Assembly: GCF_001984035.1 (NCBI RefSeq)
Contig: NZ_CP019449.1
Span: forward strand, 2,914,001 to 2,978,000
From: Sphingopyxis sp. QXT-31
GTDB taxonomy: Bacteria > Pseudomonadota > Alphaproteobacteria > Sphingomonadales > Sphingomonadaceae
Length of the DNA stretch: 64,000 nt
Reading direction: 5' to 3'
Shown: one piece after another, positions 54,899 through 63,477 of the stretch
Numbering within the stretch: position 1 is the first letter of the stretch
Layout of the letters: each line of letters starts with the position of its first letter
The notes under the pieces: generated by a model
Database searches by the model: none
Told to the model about the DNA's origin: nothing
Seen by the model: the letters and a program-made list of their open reading frames with translations, nothing else
Made by a program: the position numbers and the translations under genes

Positions 54899-54914
54899 TT
54901 GACGTGCACGTAAA
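54899..54914. promoter_or_regulatory. LiuR-like inverted repeat upstream of acyl-CoA genes
   Basis: TTGACGTGCACGTAAA has arms TTGACGT and ACGTAAA (6 of 7 symmetric) around GC, close to the pattern TTTACGT-N2-ACGTAAA known for MerR-family LiuR regulators of branched-chain acyl-CoA genes. It lies 75 bp before the dehydrogenase start. Assignment is inference. Confidence 0.5.
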
Positions 54915-54989
54915 CGTAAGGTCTCTTGGGCTCGAAAATTGCGGCCGACTCCCCGCTCGCGTTCGGCTGCGCCAAGGGAAAGGAAGATC

Positions 54990-56144
54990 ATGTCGCTCGA
55001 TAATCTGTCGCGCTCGGCCTATGGCGAGGATCATGAGGCGTTTCGCGCCACCGTCCGCCAGTTCCTGGAAAAGGAAGTCGCCCCGAACGCGGCGCAATGG
55101 GCCGAGGACGGCATCGTCCCCAAGTCGATCTGGCCCAAGGCAGGCGAGCTCGGCATGCTGTGCCCGACGGTGCCCGAGGAATATGGCGGGCTGGGCCTCG
55201 ACTTCGGCTATAATGCGATCGTCGACGAAGAGAGCGCCTATTATGGCCGCGCGACCACCGGCTTCTCGCTGCAGTCGGACATCGTCACCTCCTACATCGT
55301 CAAATATGGCAGCGAAGAGCAGAAGAAGCACTGGCTGCCGCGGATGGTGTCGGGCGAGACGATCACCGCGATCGCGATGACCGAGCCGGGCACCGGCTCC
55401 GACCTTCAGGGGATGCGCACGACCGCGAAGAAGGATGGCAATCATTATGTCATCAACGGGTCGAAAACCTATATCACCAACGGCCAGAACGCCGACCTGA
55501 TCCTCGTCTGCGTCAAGACCGACACCGAGGTCCAGCCCGCGTGGAAGGGCGTGTCGATCGTCCTCGTCGAGGCCGACCGCGAGGGTTTCGAGCGCGGCCG
55601 CAACCTCGACAAAATCGGGCAGGACGAGGCGGACACCTCGGAACTCTTCTTCAACGACGTCCGCGTGCCGATCACCAACTGCCTGGGCGAAGAGGGGCAG
55701 GGCTTCATCTATCTGATGAGCGAATTGCCGCAGGAACGCCTCTCGATTGCCGTTTCCGCCCAGGCCTCGGCGCAGCGCGCCTTCGACGACACCGTCGAAT
55801 TCACCCGCGACCGCAAGGCGTTCGGCAAGCCGATCCTCGATTTCCAGAACAGCCGCTTCGTGCTCGCCGACCTCAAGGCGAAATTGCAGGTCGGCTGGGC
55901 GCATCTCGACTGGGCGCTCGCGCGGCACATGAAGAAGGAGCTGACCCCCGAGGAGGGCGCCGCGGCCAAGCTGTGGCACACCGACCTGCAATGGGAAGTC
56001 ATGGACAAATGCCTCCAGCTGCATGGCGGTGCCGGTTATATGAACGAATATCCGATCGCCCGCGCCTGGCGCGCCGCACGCGTGACGCGCATCTTCGGCG
56101 GCACCAACGAAATCATGAAGGAACTGATCGGGCGGAAGCTCTGA
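54990..56144 (+). CDS. Acyl-CoA dehydrogenase
   Basis: A 384-residue FAD enzyme making the trans-2-enoyl-CoA. FAD/substrate phrases IAMTEPGTGSDLQGMRTTA and YITNGQNADLI, and the C-terminal base region LQLHGGAGYMNEYPIAR then IFGGTNEIMKELI. Chain specificity cannot be read. ATG 54990 follows AAAGGAAG by 5-6 nt. First gene of the acyl-CoA block. Confidence 0.95.
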   Translation: MSLDNLSRSAYGEDHEAFRATVRQFLEKEVAPNAAQWAEDGIVPKSIWPKAGELGMLCPTVPEEYGGLGLDFGYNAIVDEESAYYGRATTGFSLQSDIVTSYIVKYGSEEQKKHWLPRMVSGETITAIAMTEPGTGSDLQGMRTTAKKDGNHYVINGSKTYITNGQNADLILVCVKTDTEVQPAWKGVSIVLVEADREGFERGRNLDKIGQDEADTSELFFNDVRVPITNCLGEEGQGFIYLMSELPQERLSIAVSAQASAQRAFDDTVEFTRDRKAFGKPILDFQNSRFVLADLKAKLQVGWAHLDWALARHMKKELTPEEGAAAKLWHTDLQWEVMDKCLQLHGGAGYMNEYPIARAWRAARVTRIFGGTNEIMKELIGRKL

Positions 56145-56171
56145 CCCGATAACGCAGAAAGGAATTCTCCC

Positions 56172-57341
56172 ATGCCCCATGCCTATATCGTCGACGCCGT
56201 CCGCACCGCCGGCGGCAAGCGCGGCGGCCGCCTCGCCGGCGTCCACCCCGTCGACCTCGGCGCCGCAGTGTTCGACGCGATCGCCGACCGCAACGATTTC
56301 GACACCTCGAAGATCGACGACGTCATCACCGGCTGCGTGTCGCAGGGCGGCCAGCAGACGATGGACGTCGGGCGCAACGCGGTGCTTGCCTCGAAGCTGC
56401 CCGACTCGATCCCCGCGGTCACCATCGACCGTCAGTGCGGCTCGTCGCAGCAGGCGATCCAGTTCGCCGCGCAGGCGGTGATGTCGGGCACGCAGGACAT
56501 CGTGCTCGCCAGCGGCATCGAGAGCATGACGCGCGTGCCGATGGGCAGCGTCGCGACCCTGTTCATGAAGGAAGGGCTCGGCCATTATAAGTCCGAGCGG
56601 CTCGAGGAAAAATATCCCGGCATCATGTTCAGCCAGTTCGCCGGCGCCGAAATGATCGTCAAGAAGCACGGGCTGACCAAGGACGACCTCGACGCCTATG
56701 CACTCGAAAGCCACCGTCGCGGCAAGGCGGCGACCGAGGCCGGCCATTTCAAGCGCGAGATCGTCGGCGTCGAGATCGATACGCCGGAAGGCCGCCAGCT
56801 CCACCTCGTCGACGAGGGCATCCGCTTCGACGCGACGCTCGACGGCATCGCCGGCGTGAAGATCCTGCAGGAAGGCGGCTCGATCACCGCAGCGACGTCA
56901 AGCCAGATCTGCGACGGTGCGTCCGCCGCGCTCGTCGTGTCGGAACAGGCGCTCAAGGATCACAATCTGACCCCGCGCGCGCGCATCCACCATATCTCGG
57001 TGACCGCGGGCGACCCGGTGATCATGCTCGAGGAACCACTCTTCGCGACCGAACGCGCGCTCAAGAGGGCGGGCATGAAGATCGAGGATATCGACGCCTA
57101 TGAGGTCAACGAAGCCTTCGCACCGGTGCCGCTCGCCTGGCTCAAATATCTCGGCGCCGACCATGGCCGCCTCAACCAGCATGGCGGCGCGATCGCGCTC
57201 GGCCACCCGCTCGGCGCCAGCGGCACCAAGCTGATGGCGACGCTGCTCGGCGTGCTCGACGCGACCGGCGGCAAATACGGCCTGCAGACGATGTGCGAAG
57301 GCGGCGGCCAGGCCAACGTCACGATCGTCGAACGGCTGTAA
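56172..57341 (+). CDS. Acetyl-CoA C-acyltransferase (thiolase)
   Basis: A 389-residue thiolase with the acyl-binding Cys89 (RQCGSSQQA), the NEAF motif, His in GGAIALGHPLGASG and the second Cys in CEGGGQANV. It cleaves 3-ketoacyl-CoA with CoA. 27 nt after the dehydrogenase gene. Degradative type by sequence feel, but biosynthetic direction is not excluded. Confidence 0.95.
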   Translation: MPHAYIVDAVRTAGGKRGGRLAGVHPVDLGAAVFDAIADRNDFDTSKIDDVITGCVSQGGQQTMDVGRNAVLASKLPDSIPAVTIDRQCGSSQQAIQFAAQAVMSGTQDIVLASGIESMTRVPMGSVATLFMKEGLGHYKSERLEEKYPGIMFSQFAGAEMIVKKHGLTKDDLDAYALESHRRGKAATEAGHFKREIVGVEIDTPEGRQLHLVDEGIRFDATLDGIAGVKILQEGGSITAATSSQICDGASAALVVSEQALKDHNLTPRARIHHISVTAGDPVIMLEEPLFATERALKRAGMKIEDIDAYEVNEAFAPVPLAWLKYLGADHGRLNQHGGAIALGHPLGASGTKLMATLLGVLDATGGKYGLQTMCEGGGQANVTIVERL

Positions 57342-57352
57342 TTTTCTTCAAA

Positions 57353-57478
57353 CCCCTCCCCTTCAGGGGAGGGGCAGCGAGACTTGCGGGCTTGCCCGCT
57401 AGTCGCAGCGGGGTGGGCGAGCCGGCCCTGCTTCACGCTGCGACCCCCACCCCAACCCCCCCCCTGAAGGGGAGGGGC
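57353..57478. repeat. Dispersed palindromic element (copy 6)
   Basis: Left hairpin CCCTCCCCTTCAGGGGAGGG, then GCAGCGAGACTTGCGGGCTT, GCCCGCTAGTCGCAGCGGGG; right arm CCCCTGAAGGGGAGGGG. It carries one copy of the end found in copies 1, 2 and 7, with a shortened right half. Sits between the thiolase and SDR genes, inside what should be one operon. Confidence 0.83.
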
Positions 57479-57498
57479 TTTCGTTAGGAGAGCCTCTC

Positions 57499-58281
57499 AT
57501 GAAACTCGATTCCACCGTATCCGCCGTCGTCACCGGCGGCGCCTCGGGCCTCGGCGCCGCGACCGCACGCGCTCTCGCCGCGAAGGGCGTCAAGGTCGCG
57601 ATCTTCGACCTGCAGGAAGAAAAAGGCAAAGCGCTGGCCGAAGAGCTCGGCGGCGTCTTCTGCGAATGCAACGTCACCGACGACGCGTCGGTCGACGCGG
57701 CTTTCGCCAAGTCGCGCGAAGCGATCGGGCAGGAGCGCATCCTCGTGAACTGCGCCGGCACCGGCAACGCGATCAAGACCGCGAGCCGCTCGAAGGAAGA
57801 CGGCAGCATCAAGCATTTCCCGCTCGATGCGTTCAACTGGATCATCCAGATCAACCTCGTCGGCACTTTCCGCTGCATCGCCAAGTCGGCCGCGGGCATG
57901 ATGACGCTCGATCCGACCGAAGACGGCGACCGCGGCGCGATCGTCAACACCGCGTCGGTGGCGGCCGAGGACGGCCAGATCGGTCAGGCCGCTTATTCGG
58001 CGTCGAAGGGCGGCGTCGTCGGCATGACCCTCCCCGTGGCGCGCGACCTCGCGTCGGAGAATATCCGCGTCAACACGATCCTGCCCGGCATCTTCGACAC
58101 GCCGCTGCTCGCGGGCGCGCCGCAGAATGTCCGCGACGCGCTGGGCGCTTCGGTGCTCAACCCGAAGCGCCTCGGCAACCCCGCCGAATATGCCAATCTC
58201 GCGCTCTGCATGATCGAGAACGGCTATTTCAACGGCGAGGACGTGCGCCTCGACGGCGGCATCCGCATGGGTCCCCGCTGA
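57499..58281 (+). CDS. SDR oxidoreductase, 3-hydroxyacyl-CoA dehydrogenase type 2-like
   Basis: A 260-residue short-chain dehydrogenase similar to HSD17B10. TGGASGLGAAT binds NAD; the catalytic Ser-Tyr-Lys are in NTASVAAEDGQIGQAAYSASKGG; NCAGTGNA is the usual NAG variant. With the thiolase and dehydrogenase it fits beta-oxidation of branched or straight acyl-CoA. Strong GTTAGGAGAG site. Confidence 0.93.
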   Translation: MKLDSTVSAVVTGGASGLGAATARALAAKGVKVAIFDLQEEKGKALAEELGGVFCECNVTDDASVDAAFAKSREAIGQERILVNCAGTGNAIKTASRSKEDGSIKHFPLDAFNWIIQINLVGTFRCIAKSAAGMMTLDPTEDGDRGAIVNTASVAAEDGQIGQAAYSASKGGVVGMTLPVARDLASENIRVNTILPGIFDTPLLAGAPQNVRDALGASVLNPKRLGNPAEYANLALCMIENGYFNGEDVRLDGGIRMGPR

Positions 58282-58282
58282 T

Positions 58283-58720
58283 ATGCCGAAACCGGAGAGC
58301 TGGCGGCTGAACGCCGCCAGCTACCCCTTCCACCTCGACCTGCAGACGCGGTTCCAGGACATGGACATCAACGGCCATCTCAACAATGTGGCCTTTGCCG
58401 CGCTGTTCGAAAGCGGCCGGGTGCTGCTCAACCGTGAAATCCGCCCCTGGGCTGAGCGCCCAGAAAACGAGCGCACGATGGTCGCCGCGGTCGAGATCAA
58501 TTACTTGGCCGAGGGCAACTTCCCCGACCCCGTGCAGATCGCGACGGGCATCGGCCGCCTCGGCACGTCGAGCTGGACGATCGTCCAGGCGATGTTCCAG
58601 AACGACCGCTGCATCGCGACCTGCGACACGGTGGTGGTGTGCCGCACCGACGGCGAAGCCAAACCGCTGCGGGCGGCAATGGTGAGCGAACTCGAAGCGA
58701 AGCTGGCGAAGGCGGTCTGA
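58283..58720 (+). CDS. Acyl-CoA thioesterase, 4HBT family
   Basis: A 145-residue hotdog-fold protein: TRFQDMDINGHLNNVAFAALFESGRV contains the family Asp/Asn active site. Starts 1 nt after the SDR stop, so translation is coupled. It may release acyl groups or spare CoA in the same pathway. Confidence 0.92.
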   Translation: MPKPESWRLNAASYPFHLDLQTRFQDMDINGHLNNVAFAALFESGRVLLNREIRPWAERPENERTMVAAVEINYLAEGNFPDPVQIATGIGRLGTSSWTIVQAMFQNDRCIATCDTVVVCRTDGEAKPLRAAMVSELEAKLAKAV

Positions 58721-58721
58721 A

Positions 58722-58898
58722 CTCCTTCTCCCTCGATGGGAGAAGGATTCGGAGCCTTGCGCCGAAGGCGCTAGGCGAAGTTGGATAAGGGTGATGGGGC
58801 GTCATGGCGCCTCGGTCGAGGCCGAAACCGCACCCCCACCGCTGTGACTAGGCAGCAAGCTGCCAAGTCTCGCTGCCTCCCCCATCGAGGGGGAGGGC
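58722..58898. repeat. Dispersed palindromic element, two-ended form (copy 7)
   Basis: Same two ends as copy 1 but inverted: GAGCCTTGCGCC, GAAGGCGCTAGGCGAAGTTG and GATAAGGGTGA come first, and GACTAGGCAGCAAGCTGCCAAG, TCTCGCTGCC last. Boundary hairpins CTCCTTCTCCCTCGATGGG and CCCCCATCGAGGGGGAGG. Between convergent genes. Confidence 0.87.
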
Positions 58899-58905
58899 GT
58901 AAAAA

Positions 58906-59568
58906 TCAGAGCTTCTTGTCCGCATCGGGCACCGAGCGGATCAGGTCGCGCGCGAAGCCGATGAGCCCGATCTGGCGGCGGCGCTTCAGCCGTTCGGCGC
59001 GCAGGATCGCCATCACCTCGCCGTAGCAGCTTTCGACCGCGTCGTTGATCAGCACATAGTCATAGCCATCCCAATGGCTGATCTCGTTCGCGGCGCGCTC
59101 CATGCGCGCGGCGATCACATCGTCGCTGTCGGTCTTGCGCGCGCGGAGGCGCCGTTCGAGCTCCTCCATCGTCGGGGGCAGGACGAAGACGCGCACGACG
59201 TCGGGTCCCGCCTCCTGATACAGCTGCTGCGCGCCCTGCCAGTCGATGTCGAAGAGCACATCTTTGCCCGCGGCGAGCATCGCCTCGACCGGCGCGCGCG
59301 GGGTGCCGTAGCGGTGGCCGAAGACATGCGCCCATTCGAGGAACTCGCCGTCGGCGGCCATTTTCTTGAACGATTCGGTGTCGACGAAATGATAATGGAC
59401 GCCGTCCTCCTCGCCGGGGCGCGGCGGGCGGGTGGTGGCCGAGATCGACAGCGCGATATCCTTGTCCTCCTCGAGCATCATGCGCGAGATGGTGGTCTTG
59501 CCCGCACCCGAGGGCGAGGAGAGGACGAACAACACGCCGCGGCGGTTGAGGTGGACGCTTTCAGCCAT
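58906..59568 (-). CDS. gmk: Guanylate kinase
   Basis: A 220-residue enzyme phosphorylating GMP to GDP. Walker A SSPSGAGKTT, GMP site TTRPPRPGEEDGVHYHF and lid GQ-like segment are present. N-terminal extension MAESVHLNRRG is short. Ends 7 nt from the repeat. Usual partner rpoZ is not adjacent here. Confidence 0.96.
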   Translation of the reverse strand: MAESVHLNRRGVLFVLSSPSGAGKTTISRMMLEEDKDIALSISATTRPPRPGEEDGVHYHFVDTESFKKMAADGEFLEWAHVFGHRYGTPRAPVEAMLAAGKDVLFDIDWQGAQQLYQEAGPDVVRVFVLPPTMEELERRLRARKTDSDDVIAARMERAANEISHWDGYDYVLINDAVESCYGEVMAILRAERLKRRRQIGLIGFARDLIRSVPDADKKL

Positions 59569-59616
59569 GCGGGCTAATTGCGCGAGAGACGGGCGCGGTC
59601 AAGGGGAAGGGCGACG

Positions 59617-60183
59617 ATGATCCTGGGGGTTTCGAACAAGGGCTGGCTGGTCGCCGCGGTGTTGATCGCGATCTTCACCGCGATCCTCTTTGCCATGGGG
59701 CGCCCGCCGATCTGCCCGTGCGGTACGATCAGCCTGTGGCACGGCACGGTGCAGTCGAACCAGAACAGCCAGCAGATCTCGGACTGGTACAGCTTCAGCC
59801 ATGTCATCCACGGCTTCATCTTCTTCGGCCTGTCGCGCTGGCTGATCCCCAACCGGCCCCTGTGGGTCGCGCTGGCGCTGGCGATCGGGATCGAGGCGGC
59901 GTGGGAAATCCTGGAAAATTCGCCGGTGATCATCGACCGCTACCGCGAGGTCACCATGGCCTTCGGTTATTCGGGCGATTCGATCCTCAATTCGGTAAGC
60001 GACACCTTGTTTATGATCGGCGGTTTCCTCGCCGCGAGCCGGATGAGCTGGTGGGTCACCGTCGCACTGGCCGTCGCCTTCGAGCTGTTCACGCTGTGGA
60101 CGATCCGCGACAATCTGACGCTCAACGTCCTGATGCTGGTGTCGCCGGTCGAGGCGATCAAGGACTGGCAAGCGGGCGGCTAG
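59617..60183 (+). CDS. DUF2585 (UPF0314) membrane protein
   Basis: A 188-residue protein with the family phrases MGRPPICPCGTISLWHGTVQSNQNSQQISDWYSFSHVIHGF, EAAWEILENSPVIIDRYREVTMAFGYSGDSILNSVSD. Four membrane helices and a conserved CPCG loop. Function unknown, widespread in alphaproteobacteria. ATG 59617 follows AAGGGGAAGG. Confidence 0.92.
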   Translation: MILGVSNKGWLVAAVLIAIFTAILFAMGRPPICPCGTISLWHGTVQSNQNSQQISDWYSFSHVIHGFIFFGLSRWLIPNRPLWVALALAIGIEAAWEILENSPVIIDRYREVTMAFGYSGDSILNSVSDTLFMIGGFLAASRMSWWVTVALAVAFELFTLWTIRDNLTLNVLMLVSPVEAIKDWQAGG

Positions 60184-60192
60184 CCCGCCCGG

Positions 60193-60564
60193 TCAGTGGA
60201 GCGCCGGCCGCTTGCCGTCGGCTTCGAGCGGGATCGCCGGCGGCAGCGCGTCGCCGATCGCTTCGCCATCGGTGGGCGTTTCCGACACGCCGGCATAATT
60301 GTCGACGATGCCCGCATCGGCAAGCGCGGTATCGACCGCATGCGCTTCCTCGGCTGCTTGGCGCGCCGCGGCACGGTCGGCCCATTTCTTAGTAAGATAG
60401 CCCGCCGCGCCCCAAGCCGCGATCGCGGCATAGCGTTGCGGGAAAAGGCGGCGTGCCGCGAACAACGTCGCCGCGCCGATCACCGCGCCCGCGACGGGAT
60501 GCCCGCTGCCTTTCTGCCGTCCGATAGCGCTGCCGAGAACGCCGCCAACTATCCTGCCGATCAT
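60193..60564 (-). CDS. Glycine-zipper hypothetical protein
   Basis: A 123-residue protein with MIGRIVGGVLGSAIGRQKG and AGAVIGAATLFAARRLFP (zipper-like membrane segments) and an acidic C-terminal tail. Two starts exist; GGAG is 2 nt from ATG 60570 and 8 nt from ATG 60564, so I use the second. Unknown function. Downstream of fumC. Confidence 0.7.
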   Translation of the reverse strand: MIGRIVGGVLGSAIGRQKGSGHPVAGAVIGAATLFAARRLFPQRYAAIAAWGAAGYLTKKWADRAAARQAAEEAHAVDTALADAGIVDNYAGVSETPTDGEAIGDALPPAIPLEADGKRPALH

Positions 60565-60585
60565 GCCCATATCTCCTTCTCCCCA

Positions 60586-62001
60586 TCAATTCCCGGGAGG
60601 GGCGCTCGGTTCCGGCCCCAGCATTTTACGCGGATCGACGACACGGTCGAAGGTCGCAGCATCGACAGTGCCGAGCTCCAGTGCCGCCTCGCGCAAAGTC
60701 GAGCCGGTCTCGTGCGCGTGCTTCGCGATCTTCGCCGCCTTGTCGTAGCCGATCTCGGGTGCAAGCGCGGTGACCAGCATCAGCGAGCGGTTCATCAACT
60801 CGTCGATCCGGCCGCGATTGGGTTCGAGCCCGAGCACGCAATGCTCGGTGAAACCCGCCATGCCGATGGCGAGCAGTTCGATCGAGCGCAGCACGTTTGA
60901 CCCGATCAGCGGCTTGAAGACGTTGAGCTCGAGATGCCCCTGCAGCCCGCCGACGGTGACCGCCTGATGGTTGCCGATGACCTGCGCCGCGACCATCGTC
61001 AGCATCTCGCACTGCGTCGGGTTGACCTTGCCCGGCATGATCGAGCTGCCCGGCTCGTTCGCGGGCAGGTCGAGTTCGCCCAGCCCCGCGCGCGGCCCCG
61101 AGCCTAAAAGGCGGATGTCGTTGGCGATCTTGGTCAGCGCGACCGCCAACGTGTTCAGCGCGCCCGAGAAGAAGACGAGCCCGTCGTTCGACGCCAGCGC
61201 CTCGAACTTGTTGCGTGCGGGTTCGAAGGCGATGCCGGTACCGCGCGACAGCTCGGCCGCCATGGCCACGTCGAAGCCCGCGGGGGCGTTGAGCCCGGTG
61301 CCGACCGCGGTGCCCCCCTGCGCCAGCTTGGCGATGTTGTGCGCCAGCGCGCCCTCGATCCGCGCGCGGCAGGCGATGAGCTGCGCGACATAGCCTGAAA
61401 ATTCCTGCCCCAGGGTCAGCGGGGTCGCGTCCTGCAAATGGGTGCGGCCGATCTTGACGATATCGTCCCACGCCTCGGCCTTGGCGGTCAGCGCATCGGT
61501 GAGCACCGCCAGCGCGGGCAGCAGGCGCGCGGTCGTCTCGATCGCGACCGCGACATGCAGCGCGGTCGGGAAGCTGTCGTTCGACGACTGGCCCATGTTG
61601 ACATGGTCGTTGGGGTGGACCGGCGCCTTGCCGCCGCGCTGGCCGGTCAAGGCCTCATTCGCGATCCCCGCGATCACCTCATTGGCGTTCATGTTCGACT
61701 GGGTACCGCTGCCCGTCTGCCAGATGGCAAGCGGGAATTGCGCGTCATATTCGCCCGCGATCACCTTGTCGGCCGCCGCGACGATCGCATCGGCGAAGTC
61801 GCCATCGAGCCCGTGCGCGCGATTGACCTCGGCCGCCGCGCGCTTGATCCGCGCCAGCGCATGGACGATCGGCAGCGGCATCTTTTCGTGCGCCGGGAAT
61901 GCGAAATTGTGCCGGCTGCGCTCGGTCTGCGCCCCCCAATAGGCCTCGGCAGCGACCGCGATCTCGCCGATGCTGTCGCTTTCGATCCGGGTTGCCGTCA
62001 T
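60586..62001 (-). CDS. fumC: Class II fumarate hydratase
   Basis: A 471-residue TCA-cycle enzyme interconverting fumarate and malate. The superfamily signature [25 protein letters not shown] and [20 protein letters not shown] are intact. No iron-sulfur cluster, hence oxidation-resistant. ATG 62001 overlaps the upstream gene's stop by 4 bases. Confidence 0.97.
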   Translation of the reverse strand: MTATRIESDSIGEIAVAAEAYWGAQTERSRHNFAFPAHEKMPLPIVHALARIKRAAAEVNRAHGLDGDFADAIVAAADKVIAGEYDAQFPLAIWQTGSGTQSNMNANEVIAGIANEALTGQRGGKAPVHPNDHVNMGQSSNDSFPTALHVAVAIETTARLLPALAVLTDALTAKAEAWDDIVKIGRTHLQDATPLTLGQEFSGYVAQLIACRARIEGALAHNIAKLAQGGTAVGTGLNAPAGFDVAMAAELSRGTGIAFEPARNKFEALASNDGLVFFSGALNTLAVALTKIANDIRLLGSGPRAGLGELDLPANEPGSSIMPGKVNPTQCEMLTMVAAQVIGNHQAVTVGGLQGHLELNVFKPLIGSNVLRSIELLAIGMAGFTEHCVLGLEPNRGRIDELMNRSLMLVTALAPEIGYDKAAKIAKHAHETGSTLREAALELGTVDAATFDRVVDPRKMLGPEPSAPPGN

Positions 62002-62309
62002 CCGATCATCATCCTCGTCGCGAGCACCGCGCTCGCCCAGGTCATCGATACCAGCGCGAGCATCTGCCAATAGCCGGTGTCGCCGATGCGCTTCCGCGCC
62101 CAGCCCGCGGCAAGCCAGACGAGCAGCAGCGCGGGGGTGAGCACCAGCAACGAGAAGCGCAGCAGGCCGTCGGCGATCTGGTTGCGGATGCCACCGCTCT
62201 GGAACAAGGCATAGCCCTCGACACCCCACCAGAAGGCGGCAGTCAGCACGACCATGCCCGCGAGGGCCCAATATTGCCAGAAGCGCGAGGGAGGCCATGG
62301 CGGAGCCAC
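61998..62309 (-). CDS. Small three-pass membrane protein
   Basis: A 103-residue protein with hydrophobic segments at about 14-30, 49-69 and 80-98. Not recognised. It is coupled by ATGA to fumC and follows sspB after 4 nt, so it is expressed with both. May affect fumC translation through coupling. Confidence 0.75.
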   Translation of the reverse strand: MAPPWPPSRFWQYWALAGMVVLTAAFWWGVEGYALFQSGGIRNQIADGLLRFSLLVLTPALLLVWLAAGWARKRIGDTGYWQMLALVSMTWASAVLATRMMIG

Positions 62310-62313
62310 GGCG

Positions 62314-62793
62314 CTATCTTTTCTTGCCGAAGTCCACGGTCACGACGTTCGAGCCGTCGTCGCTGACGATGTCGGGGCGGTCGTTGTCGGCCTCGTCGTG
62401 CGGTTCGGGGGCGTCGCCGTCGTCGCTGACCTGGAATTGCAGCCCGAAATCGACCGAGGGGTCGACGAAGGCGGTGATCGACGCATAGGGTATCGTCAGG
62501 ATCGACGGGGTCTGGTTGAACGACAGGCCGACGCTGAACATATTCTCCTCGACCTTCAGGTCCCAGAAGCGATTCTGCAGCACGATCGTCATTTCGTCGG
62601 GGAATTTGGCGATCAGATGCGCGGGGATATCGACCCCCGGCGCCTGCGTCTTGAAGGTGATGTAGAAATGATGCTCGCCGGGCAAGCTGTCATAGCCCTC
62701 GACCTGGCGCAGCACGCGACCGACCACGGCGCGCAGCGCGTCCTGCACGATTTCGTCATAGGGAATCAGGCTGTCGCGGACATCGTCACTCAT
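62314..62793 (-). CDS. sspB: SspB-like ClpXP specificity factor (alphaproteobacterial type)
   Basis: A 159-residue adaptor that brings ssrA-tagged proteins to ClpXP. SspB fold phrases EGYDSLPGEHHFYITFKTQAPGVDIP and FPDEMTIVLQNRFWDL; after an acidic linker the tail SNVVTVDFGKKR matches the ClpX-binding motif. ATG 62793 (MSDDVRDS) chosen over a longer frame. Divergent from hisB. Confidence 0.92.
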   Translation of the reverse strand: MSDDVRDSLIPYDEIVQDALRAVVGRVLRQVEGYDSLPGEHHFYITFKTQAPGVDIPAHLIAKFPDEMTIVLQNRFWDLKVEENMFSVGLSFNQTPSILTIPYASITAFVDPSVDFGLQFQVSDDGDAPEPHDEADNDRPDIVSDDGSNVVTVDFGKKR

Positions 62794-62880
62794 GGGCGAG
62801 GGGGATGAACGGACGGCGCGCACCGGTCAAGGGGGGAGAGTCGCCTTGCAACGCGAAAAATAGCCTCTATGGCGTGCGCC

Positions 62881-63468
62881 ATGCGAACCGCCACCGTCCA
62901 GCGCACGACCAAGGAAACGGATATCGCGATCACCGTCAATCTCGACGGGACGGGCGATTATTCGGTGTCCACCGGCATCGGTTTCCTCGACCATATGGTC
63001 GAGCAATTGTCGCGCCACTCGCTGATCGACATCTCGATGCAGGTGAAGGGCGACCTCCACATCGACCAGCACCACACGGTCGAGGATAGCGCGCTCGCAC
63101 TCGGAGAGGCGGTGGCGAAGGCGCTCGGCGACAAGCGCGGCATCGCGCGCTACGGCGAGGCGCACGCGCCGATGGACGAGACGCTGACGCGCTGCGTGCT
63201 CGACATTTCGGGGCGCCCGCATTGCGTCTATAAATCCAGCTTCTCGCAGCCGCGCCTCGGCGAGATGGACACCGAGATGTTCCCGCACTGGTTCCACAGC
63301 TTTTCGCAGACCGCGGGCATCACGCTGCACATCGAGATGCTCTACGGCGAGAACAACCATCATATCGCCGAGAGCATGTATAAGGCATTGGCAAGGGCGC
63401 TGCGCCAGGCGGTCGCGATCGACCCGCGCAAGGGCGACGCGATTCCCAGCACGAAGGGTGTGCTCTAG
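62881..63468 (+). CDS. hisB: Imidazoleglycerol-phosphate dehydratase
   Basis: Histidine-pathway manganese enzyme, 195 residues, monofunctional form (no phosphatase domain). The metal motifs [18 protein letters not shown] and [11 protein letters not shown] are present. ATG 62881 chosen; ATG 62869 adds four residues. hisH follows after 9 nt. Confidence 0.96.
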   Translation: MRTATVQRTTKETDIAITVNLDGTGDYSVSTGIGFLDHMVEQLSRHSLIDISMQVKGDLHIDQHHTVEDSALALGEAVAKALGDKRGIARYGEAHAPMDETLTRCVLDISGRPHCVYKSSFSQPRLGEMDTEMFPHWFHSFSQTAGITLHIEMLYGENNHHIAESMYKALARALRQAVAIDPRKGDAIPSTKGVL

Positions 63469-63477
63469 GAGCCGTCC

